64,000 nt of DNA. Origin: Novipirellula caenicola (lineage in GTDB: Bacteria; Planctomycetota; Planctomycetia; Pirellulales; Pirellulaceae). The stretch is from positions 124,001 to 188,000 of the forward strand of contig NZ_BAABRO010000002.1 in NCBI RefSeq assembly GCF_039545035.1, in the 5' to 3' direction. Made by a program: the position numbers and the translations under genes. Below the pieces are notes generated by a model. The model saw nothing but the letters and a program-made list of their open reading frames with translations, did no database searches and was not told where the DNA came from. Shown here in pieces: positions 56,603 through 64,000 of this stretch; the first letter of the stretch is position 1; each line of letters begins with the position of its first letter.

Positions 56603-59600
56603 ATGAACCAACCGAAGTGCCTTTTGCGACACGTTGCAGTCTTTCAGGTCATCGCAGCCCTGATTTTGGCAGCGGCTCCGTCTCATGCCGAGCAAGGCTT
56701 TGCGCTTCCAGAAAACGTTCCACTGCCAACGACGGTTGAGGTTCATCTTGATGACGTCGTCGTTCCTGCCGCCTTTACGGAACCAAGCGTCGCACCCGAG
56801 GCCAAGGTCGCAGCGAACATCAAAAAAGAGACGATCGCGACCGAGTTGGCCTCGATCGAAGCGGCAACCAATTTGTCCGAAGATGATCGCAAAGCGTACG
56901 TCGAGCGTCTGCGTAAAGCAACCGAATGGTTAGACAACCGCGAAGTTGCCAAGAAACGTCTCGCTGAAATGGAAACGTTTCTACAAACGCTGCCCACCGC
57001 CCTTGCCGAAGCACAAGCAGGCGTGGCGGCACCGCCCGAACCCGAGGCTTCGGTGGTCCCCGCCAGCGGCACCATTGCGCAGCTCGAACAACAATTGATT
57101 GGCCTGCGGACTCAGATCGAAGCCGACGAAAAGGAACTACAGCGCAAAGAACGCGATATCGAAAATCGCACGGTCCGTCTTAGCGACCTCGCCAAAGAGA
57201 CCGTCGAACTCGAAAAGCGGTTGGGCGATGCCAAGAAACAAGTCGCATCGCTTGGTACCGAAGAGCTTTCCAGTCGCGTTCAATCCATCGAACAACAGGC
57301 TCGCATGCTGTGTCTGGAGCAGCAATTGATCACGATGAAGGCGGAACGCCGTCGACTCGAAGAGGTCGCTCCGCTGTTACCGCTGCAACGCGATCTAATC
57401 AACCGCACGCTGAACCACCGAAAAAAGCAACTGGTCAGCTGGCAGTCCGCCGTTGATAAATGGCGAAAGGATGAATCACTGCGTCAAGCTGCCGAGGCAC
57501 GACGTGTCGCCGATGAATCGCATCCGGCACTGAAATCGGCGGCCGAGGTGAATGCCGAGATCGCTGAATCTCGGATCAAGACCGCAGCCGACATCGAGCG
57601 AATTGGCAAGATGCACGAGCAACTGCAGGCTAAAAACAAGCACTTCGAAGAAGCGTTTGAAACGCTGCGTTCCAAGGTCGAGCATGCCGGCGCGACATCG
57701 TCCACCGGGTTGTTGCTACAGAAACAACGAGGCGAATTGCCCAAGCCTCAGGAGTTTGCCAGTCGCGTCGAGTTGGTCGAAACCGAGATGCCCGCCACGC
57801 ATCTGCAATTGACCGAATGGAAACAGATGCGGCGGGATGTGTCCGACCCGGACGAGGCGGCCAAATTGATGGTCGAATCACTTGCGGCATCAGTCCAGCA
57901 ATATGATCACGACAATGTGGTCAGTGTCGTTTCCCGGCTACTTCGTGATCGCCGCGACCTGCTTGATAACGCGATCGCGGATGAGGAATCGCTGCTGCGG
58001 AACCTGAACGAACTCGAGTTGATCAACCAGACGGTGGAAACGCAGGTCGACGAATTCCGCCAATTCCTCGATCAACGGGTCCTTTGGATCCGCAGCTCCG
58101 ACGCAATCGCGGTCAAGGATCTTCGCGAAGCATTCAAGGGATTCTTGCTGTTGATGGCCCCTTCGAAATGGATCGAAGTCGCGCAGGTGTTTGCCGGTGA
58201 CATGCTTCGTCGGCCCGTCATCATGGTCTTTCTGGCTTCATCGTTTGTGCTGCTGGTTCTCTTTCACGCTCAAATGCTGGCGGCGGTTCGCCGTTTGTCG
58301 CAGCCGCCCGAGCCTGGCACCGAAGCGAGCTTTTTACGTTACGCAGCCGCCTTTGGCATCACCGTCTTTCTATCCGTTCGCTGGCCCATATTGTTACTGG
58401 CCGCGGGATGCCGCTTGCGAATGGCAAGCGGATCGACCGAATGGACCCAAGCCGTTGGTGACGCCTGCGTCACCACGGTGCTGTTCCTATGGGCTTGTTC
58501 GCTGGTCCGCGAACTGTCTCGTCGTGAAGGGGTAGGCGAGCGTGTGTTCAAATGGTCGCCCACGGCATTGGCGAAAGTGCGCAACGTCGTCGATTTGACC
58601 GTATTTGTCGGTACGCCCGTCTTTGCCCTGCTGCAGTTGACCCAGCTCAGCGAGGTCGAGGAGATGCGAAGTCTGCAGCGTTTGCTGTTCATTTCGATCT
58701 TGGCCTTTGTGGGACTTCAAATCGGTTGGTTGGTTCGACCGTGGGGTCCATTCATGTTGTGTCTGCAACGCGAAGATTCGACGTCGATGACGTATCGATT
58801 GCGGCATCCGATTTGGTTGGCCGTCACGGGCGCCCCGATCGCCTTCGCGATCCTGTCGTTGGTCGGATACCATTTCTCGGCCTACCAATTATCAGGCCGC
58901 TTGGCCGAGACGGGGATCGCATTGGTTGCGATCATCGTACTGTATTCGTTGGCGATTTGTTGGTTAGAAGTCACCGGATTCAACCGGGCGTTGGCAAAGC
59001 AGATTGCAGCGGAGGCCGAACAAGCCAAATCGCTCGAGGTTCATGCGAACCAACCGAACGCCGAAGACGACGAGGATGCAGATGCCGACATGCTCGCTCC
59101 GGTCGACTTGCAAGAAACTGTCAATTCTGAATTTTGTGATCTACTGCGTTGGGGCAGCGTGATGTTGCTGATCTGTGGTGGATGGATCATTTGGGCCGAC
59201 GTGTTACCCGCTTTGCGAGTGCTCGACCGCGTCGTGCTTTGGACAAACATCGAAACGATTGCCGAAACCGTTGTCGACCGCCAAGGCTATCAATCGGTCG
59301 TAATGACCGATCGCTCGGTTCCCACGACGCTAACCGATGCAATCGCAGCCATTTTGGTTGTCATGGCAACCATGATGATCGGGCGGCGATTGCCCAGCGT
59401 TTTAGCGCTGACGGTCTTGGACCGGTTGCCCCTGGAATCTGGAACCCATCAAGCTGTCTCGATCCTGGTCCGCTACGCCGCCACCATCGCCGGTATTCTT
59501 TTTGCCTGTCAAGTGATCCGGTTGTCGTGGAGTAGCGTTCAGTGGTTGGCCGCAGCGATGACCGTGGGCTTGGGTTTCGGATTGCAAGAGATCTTTGCCA

Positions 59601-60172
59601 ACCTAGTCAGCGGTCTGATCATTCTGTTTGAACGTCCAATCCGTGTCGGTGACATGGTGACCGTTGGCGATCTGACCGGCAACGTTTCTCGTATGCAAAT
59701 GCGGGCAACCACGATTACCGATTTCGATCGCCGCGAGATGATTGTGCCGAACAAAAAATTCATCACCGACAACGTCATCAACTGGACCTTGTCCGACCCC
59801 ATTAGCCGTATTGTATTGCCGGTCGGGGTGGCTTACGGGACGGACGTGGCTCAAGTACAACGAATCCTGCTGAAAATCGCCGAGCGAAATCCGTCGGTCT
59901 TAAAAGAACCTGCGCCAAGCACGTTATTCAAAGGGTTCGCCGAAAGCACACTCGACATTCGGCTTCACGTTTTCATTCCAAAACGCGATGTCTATACGGT
60001 CGTGCTGAACGAATTGAATTCCGCGATTGTCACCGAACTGCGACGGGCTGGGATCGAAATCGCGTTCCCACAACGTGATCTGCACATCAAGTCCGTGCAA
60101 TCACTCGCGGCGCTGATGCCGCGAGAAGTCGAACGCGACCGCGAGCGGGTGCGTGATCAAAACGCCGCGTGA
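56603..60172 (+). CDS. Mechanosensitive channel of the MscS/MscK family
   Basis: A 1189-residue channel. The ATG at 56603 opens a signal peptide ending SHAEQ; the frame starting at 56513 adds unrelated residues. Residues 60-500 form a Glu/Lys/Arg-rich periplasmic coiled coil, typical of the large MscK/YbiO type. About ten helices lie at 535-870 and 870-1010. The pore and MscS beta domain follow: MTVGLGFGLQEIFANLVSGLIILFERPIRVGDMVTVGDLTGNVSRMQMRATTITDFDRREMIVPNKKFI. The C-terminal alpha/beta part ends near 1165. It releases solutes at hypo-osmotic shock in its family. Confidence 0.92.
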   Translation: MNQPKCLLRHVAVFQVIAALILAAAPSHAEQGFALPENVPLPTTVEVHLDDVVVPAAFTEPSVAPEAKVAANIKKETIATELASIEAATNLSEDDRKAYVERLRKATEWLDNREVAKKRLAEMETFLQTLPTALAEAQAGVAAPPEPEASVVPASGTIAQLEQQLIGLRTQIEADEKELQRKERDIENRTVRLSDLAKETVELEKRLGDAKKQVASLGTEELSSRVQSIEQQARMLCLEQQLITMKAERRRLEEVAPLLPLQRDLINRTLNHRKKQLVSWQSAVDKWRKDESLRQAAEARRVADESHPALKSAAEVNAEIAESRIKTAADIERIGKMHEQLQAKNKHFEEAFETLRSKVEHAGATSSTGLLLQKQRGELPKPQEFASRVELVETEMPATHLQLTEWKQMRRDVSDPDEAAKLMVESLAASVQQYDHDNVVSVVSRLLRDRRDLLDNAIADEESLLRNLNELELINQTVETQVDEFRQFLDQRVLWIRSSDAIAVKDLREAFKGFLLLMAPSKWIEVAQVFAGDMLRRPVIMVFLASSFVLLVLFHAQMLAAVRRLSQPPEPGTEASFLRYAAAFGITVFLSVRWPILLLAAGCRLRMASGSTEWTQAVGDACVTTVLFLWACSLVRELSRREGVGERVFKWSPTALAKVRNVVDLTVFVGTPVFALLQLTQLSEVEEMRSLQRLLFISILAFVGLQIGWLVRPWGPFMLCLQREDSTSMTYRLRHPIWLAVTGAPIAFAILSLVGYHFSAYQLSGRLAETGIALVAIIVLYSLAICWLEVTGFNRALAKQIAAEAEQAKSLEVHANQPNAEDDEDADADMLAPVDLQETVNSEFCDLLRWGSVMLLICGGWIIWADVLPALRVLDRVVLWTNIETIAETVVDRQGYQSVVMTDRSVPTTLTDAIAAILVVMATMMIGRRLPSVLALTVLDRLPLESGTHQAVSILVRYAATIAGILFACQVIRLSWSSVQWLAAAMTVGLGFGLQEIFANLVSGLIILFERPIRVGDMVTVGDLTGNVSRMQMRATTITDFDRREMIVPNKKFITDNVINWTLSDPISRIVLPVGVAYGTDVAQVQRILLKIAERNPSVLKEPAPSTLFKGFAESTLDIRLHVFIPKRDVYTVVLNELNSAIVTELRRAGIEIAFPQRDLHIKSVQSLAALMPREVERDRERVRDQNAA

Positions 60173-60254
60173 TGCGGCGGGGAAACATTTTTCAGTCAAC
60201 AAGCTTGTGTCAACCAGGTTCTATCAACAGGCTCGGGTCGACGTGCACCGCTGC

Positions 60255-60302
60255 CCCCCAAGTCACGTGGCCCCCAAGTCACGTGGCCTCCAAGTCACGT
60301 GC
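60255..60302. repeat. 16-bp tandem repeat, three copies
   Basis: CCCCCAAGTCACGTGG occurs twice exactly at 60255-60286 and once with one change up to 60302. Each unit holds the palindrome CACGTG. It lies in the 272-bp gap behind the channel gene, which holds nothing else I can support. Confidence 0.85.
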
Positions 60303-60444
60303 CCCCAAAGCCGTTTGCCATCAACCATTCGGCATCCAGTGGAACGCGAAACGGCAGGCCTCGCCGCTGGACGATTGAATCAGACCGACAGGTTGGCAAC
60401 CTGGGCTACTTTAGTGCGAGTTTTTCAACGTGGTTGTTTCAGGG

Positions 60445-63400
60445 ATGAAATCGAAGTGGCGGCGCTGGTTGACGCTGGCGTTTGCTGCTGGCTTCATCTT
60501 AGTGCTCTGTCGCAACCACATCGCGCGTGTTGCCGCGGTCAAACTCGGCAGCTACTTTCTATCCACGTCTTTGGAAATTGATTCCGTCCTGCTCAATTGG
60601 GGTACGTTCAGCGTCAGTGGCATCACACTGCGTGAACCGCGGACCAGCGAAGACGGTAGCATTGACCATGACGCCGTCACCGCTCACGAAACCGCCGACC
60701 CTCAGGTCACCATCGGTGGCCTCACTGTCGACTGGTCCATTCTCAGTGGACTTCGCGAAGGCGTCTGGGCACCTCGCGTGGTGGTCCATGCCCCCTGTTT
60801 GCACGTGCGATTCGACGACACCGGAGCGTTGATCTCGCGTTTTCCACAAAGCGAAGCCTCTGGGGGAGATCCCAGCGGCAAGATCCCGATCCAACAATTG
60901 TCGGTCGACGGAGCGAGGTTGGTGATCCACCAAACCGGCCGCGAATCCTTTACTGTGCCCGACATTCGAGTGCAGGCCGAGTTTAGTGATGCGATCCAGC
61001 TTCGCACCTTGATTCCCGATCTGTTCGGGGGAAGCATCGACATTCGGACTCGAATTCACCCCACGACGTTCGTCGGAAATACGAGCCTCGTGGTTCATGG
61101 CATCAAGTTTGACACTGCCAAACTGCAACATCTGCCCTTGGTACCCAAGTCCATCAACCAGCATCCGATCACATCGAGCGGATCACTGCAGGTGGCCTGC
61201 AATCACGCGACCGGAATCGCACCTGATTCATTGTCGATAGCGATCAAAGGCAGCCTGTCAAACATCCAATCGCAACACCTAGGTCGTATCGCCAAACAAT
61301 TCGAATTGAAGGCGGCGCTGCGACACGGCGATCTTCGCATCGAAGCCACCGGCGATCCACTGGACGGACTGGCTGAGATGAAACTGGATGCCAAGATTCA
61401 ATCCGAATCGGCCACCGTCACCGCGACCAGCAAATTGGAAAATTGCGATTGGAAACGCATCTCAACCGCCTTTCCACAAATCCCTCGCTTCATGCTGGCG
61501 TGCCAATCAACCAGCCACCTTTCGCTGCAATGGCAACGCGACCGGCTGGCTTTCCAAGGCAACGTCACCGGGACAGCGTCCGATTTAGATCTCGACGGCA
61601 TCTCCATCGCCGATGTTCATGCGGACATGCAAACCCAAGGCTCGATCGATCCTCAGCATCCCGAATCGCTCGCCGGACACATTACCGGATCTATCGAATC
61701 CGGCGGAGTCAATTTGCGTCAGCTTGGTGAACGTCTCGAAGATCCCGAGATGAGCGGAAACGTGCGGCTTTGCGGATCAATCGACCTCGATCTACAACAG
61801 CTTGCCTCGCCCAACGGCCACACAGGCGAGGTGATCGTGAATTGCAGCGGGGTGTCGACCCAGGATGCCACGATGGATGACGCAGAATTCCGTCTTTCGG
61901 TTGCCGAGGGAACCGCAACGCTTAGCAGCACGGACGTGCTCGTTCGTGACAAACCGGGACATCCTTGGTTACACCTGCTCGCGTCCGCGACGATCCCGCT
62001 GGACATGGACGCTGACATCGATTCACGTGCGACTATCTCGATCACCCCATCCGATTCGCTTCCCACGCTGCTGGGACTTCCGAAAACGCAGCTTAGTGGC
62101 CGATTGGCTACTGAAATCACCGCGTCGTGTCCGGTTCGACACGCTGCCCAGGCGGCCGCCTGGACGGCGAACATAAACGTGCGTGGACGTGACTTGATCG
62201 TGGCCGGCGAATCCATCAACGATTTCGACATCCATCCCAGCCTTGGTAGCGGCCAGATTTCGGTCCCTGCATTTGCATTGCGTTGGCGTGAAAATCAGTG
62301 CCAATTCTCGGCCGATGGAAGCGTGGACGATTCGCTCACCCTATCGGGAACGATTCAGTCGAATACGGTTCGCGTCGATGATCTATCCGCCGTCGTTTCA
62401 CGATTTTCAGGAAGTCGGTTGCGTGCATCTGGCGATGCATCGATCCGCGGCCATTTTGATTTCAGCAGCTCGCCGCTGAAATTTACCGCAGGGGGTGACG
62501 CTTCGCTTGAAAATGCCCGCTATGCCGGAAAATGGCTAGGCGCGGCCCAGCTGCGATGGAACGCCGATCCGTCTTCGTTTGCATTGGCGAGTTCGTCAGA
62601 CGATCTTTTCGGTGGACAGTATCAACTGACCGCGACGGCTCGCGATTTGGACTGGACCAAAACCATCGTCGAAGGCGAATTCCAGAATATTCAAGCATCG
62701 CGGCTGGTCGCTTGCAGCGGTCTATCGATTCCCTCGAGCGGCACCCTGCACGGTGGATTGCGGGTCACTTCGATCGCCGACCTCGAATCGCTAAACGGCC
62801 ATGCGTGGCTGCAAAGCAAGAACTTGTCAATGAAACAATTGCCGCTGGAAATTCGACAAGCCGCGATCAAGGTGGACGCAGGCGCCGTCTCAGTCAACAG
62901 CGACGGCGGCTTGGCGACAGGTCGCTATGCCGTCGCCGGCCATGGCCAACTTGATCGCTTGGTGCGATTTTTCGAATCGGAATCGCCACCGATGCTTGAG
63001 CAGATTCCGGTCACCTTCGAAGCCAAGCTGTCGGATTTGGCGCTGCATCGTGTGATTGCAGCAATGGATTTGCCTCGAGATACGCGTCGATTGAGGGCGA
63101 CAATCTCGGGTGACTGTGTTCGCACGTCCGCGATGTTCGATGGCAGCCGCTTGTGCAGCCTGAATGGATCGCTCGAGAAACTGCGGTGGGATCGCAGTCT
63201 CGTTTCGGATCGCGTTGCCGTCAGCATGGCGATTCATCCCAGTCGCATCGACGTAGACAACCTCAGCGGCCATTTCGCCGACGGACGACTATCGGGCAAA
63301 GCGAGTGTCGACTTCTCGGCCACGCCGGTGGGACGTTTTGATTTTTCGGCCAACCGAATCAACTTGCGTCGCGCCACGGCGCCGTTTGTTTCCGCAGAAA

Positions 63401-64000
63401 TGTCCGGCACCGCCAATGTCCAAGTCAGCGGACGTATCGGCCCCGTCGTCTCGGGACGTGCTGACGTTTCGGTCGATCACGCGGTGATGGCAGGACTAGT
63501 CATTCGCGAAGCCCGATTCCCCGTGGACTGGAGTTATTCTCAGGCATCGCAGATCGCGCGGTGGCAATGTCGAGCGGGTGTGGTCGGTGTCGGCGGCGGA
63601 CGTGTCCATGTTGCGTCGCAAGGCAATTTTGATCGCAGTTTGTCGATGGCGACCTCGATGCGAATCGAACGTGTCGACACGGCCAAGTTGTTGCAAGGAT
63701 CCTCGTCGGGCGCGGGTGTGATCGACGGCAAGGTGACGCTGAACGCCAAGCGAGCTCGTGACGCGAAAAACTTTGTCGGTCACTTTGACCTGGAAATGTC
63801 AAATATCAATGCGATGGAACTGCCCATCATGGACGAGTTATCGTCGCTGGTGCGTTTGGCCCCATCACGCCCCGGAAATGGGCAAGATGGCGGGTATGTC
63901 TACGGGCGAATCGCAGGCGGTTTGGTGCAGGTCGAAGAGCTCGCGATCTCGCAAAGCACGGTACAGGTATTGATGTCCGGGACGGCATCGATGGACGGGC
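60445..64000 (+). CDS. AsmA-like giant envelope protein, cut by the window end
   Basis: An open frame of 1185 codons from the ATG at 60445 that continues past the window. A single N-terminal helix (WLTLAFAAGFILVLC) anchors it; the rest is long repeating beta-strand sequence with Gly/Ser/Asp turns, such as FSVSGITLREP and GLTVDWSILSGLREGVWAPRVVVHAP, matching the AsmA/TamB-like (DUF748-like) superfamily that forms lipid-carrying grooves across the envelope. Several patterns recur, for instance LSGxxA-type strands near 61700, 62100 and 63300. The ribosome site AGGG touches the ATG, so an alternative start a few codons on is possible. Function by homology: lipid or outer-membrane protein assembly. 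Confidence 0.75.
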   Translation, partial: MKSKWRRWLTLAFAAGFILVLCRNHIARVAAVKLGSYFLSTSLEIDSVLLNWGTFSVSGITLREPRTSEDGSIDHDAVTAHETADPQVTIGGLTVDWSILSGLREGVWAPRVVVHAPCLHVRFDDTGALISRFPQSEASGGDPSGKIPIQQLSVDGARLVIHQTGRESFTVPDIRVQAEFSDAIQLRTLIPDLFGGSIDIRTRIHPTTFVGNTSLVVHGIKFDTAKLQHLPLVPKSINQHPITSSGSLQVACNHATGIAPDSLSIAIKGSLSNIQSQHLGRIAKQFELKAALRHGDLRIEATGDPLDGLAEMKLDAKIQSESATVTATSKLENCDWKRISTAFPQIPRFMLACQSTSHLSLQWQRDRLAFQGNVTGTASDLDLDGISIADVHADMQTQGSIDPQHPESLAGHITGSIESGGVNLRQLGERLEDPEMSGNVRLCGSIDLDLQQLASPNGHTGEVIVNCSGVSTQDATMDDAEFRLSVAEGTATLSSTDVLVRDKPGHPWLHLLASATIPLDMDADIDSRATISITPSDSLPTLLGLPKTQLSGRLATEITASCPVRHAAQAAAWTANINVRGRDLIVAGESINDFDIHPSLGSGQISVPAFALRWRENQCQFSADGSVDDSLTLSGTIQSNTVRVDDLSAVVSRFSGSRLRASGDASIRGHFDFSSSPLKFTAGGDASLENARYAGKWLGAAQLRWNADPSSFALASSSDDLFGGQYQLTATARDLDWTKTIVEGEFQNIQASRLVACSGLSIPSSGTLHGGLRVTSIADLESLNGHAWLQSKNLSMKQLPLEIRQAAIKVDAGAVSVNSDGGLATGRYAVAGHGQLDRLVRFFESESPPMLEQIPVTFEAKLSDLALHRVIAAMDLPRDTRRLRATISGDCVRTSAMFDGSRLCSLNGSLEKLRWDRSLVSDRVAVSMAIHPSRIDVDNLSGHFADGRLSGKASVDFSATPVGRFDFSANRINLRRATAPFVSAEMSGTANVQVSGRIGPVVSGRADVSVDHAVMAGLVIREARFPVDWSYSQASQIARWQCRAGVVGVGGGRVHVASQGNFDRSLSMATSMRIERVDTAKLLQGSSSGAGVIDGKVTLNAKRARDAKNFVGHFDLEMSNINAMELPIMDELSSLVRLAPSRPGNGQDGGYVYGRIAGGLVQVEELAISQSTVQVLMSGTASMDG

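Overview
The window reads as chromosomal DNA of a planctomycete, most likely of the Pirellulaceae (Rhodopirellula-like). This rests on gene content: a cytochrome-type DUF1549/DUF1553 protein paired with a Tat-exported DUF1501 protein, two secreted sulfatases, a DUF1207 protein, a secreted Cys/Gly-rich lipoprotein, many long secreted proteins of unknown function, and a methylmalonyl-CoA mutase/epimerase set. No rRNA, tRNA, CRISPR array or prophage was seen.

Layout. 1-0.9 kb: an MBL-fold (ODP-type) protein. 0.95-3.6 kb: a non-coding array of six ~408-bp repeats with internal inverted repeats. 3.6-7.7 kb: the DUF1501 and PSCyt/DUF1549 pair. 8.2-12.9 kb: a membrane coiled-coil protein divergent from a very long TolC-type outer-membrane protein. 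13-16 kb: aldo/keto reductase and an EF-hand sulfatase. 15.9-20.4 kb: epimerase-mutA-mutB, the propionate/methylmalonyl-CoA route. 20.5-21.6 kb: a second tandem array (about five ~212-bp units). 21.6-33.5 kb: a mostly minus-strand housekeeping block (queG, nucleoside-type MFS, exported methyltransferase, Minf_1886 protein, deoC, methylguanine methyltransferase, mnmE, DsbD-like reductase, APH-like kinase, tsaE). 33.9-37.7 kb: a sulfatase, the Cys-rich lipoprotein with a clear terminator, and a DUF1207 protein. 38.1-41.2 kb: an NtrB/NtrC-type two-component pair. 41.4-44.1 kb: lexA, then uppP divergent from a DUF368 gene. 44.2-45.9 kb: a RAYT-type Y1 transposase flanked by REP-like elements. 46.0-46.3 kb: a candidate small transcript with an exceptionally strong Shine-Dalgarno. 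46.5-52.5 kb: 3-hydroxyacyl-CoA dehydrogenase, dapF-xseA, rluD-type synthase and a TPR-like membrane protein. 52.9-64 kb: a degenerate N-formylglutamate amidohydrolase homologue, an SH3-like secreted protein, an MscS/MscK-type channel and a giant AsmA-like protein cut by the window end.

Most genes are ordinary core metabolism, RNA modification, envelope and DNA-repair functions. The most interesting points are: the short ORF/small RNA near 46.1-46.3 kb with its own promoter, a 14-nt complement to the canonical 16S 3' end and a terminator; a LexA whose catalytic lysine position is alanine, with a GTTATG-N7-CATAAC dyad next to its promoter; the transposase with five oriented REP-like motifs; two different high-copy tandem arrays; and an amidohydrolase homologue that has lost several signature residues. 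All functional calls come from reading motifs by eye; no database search was run.
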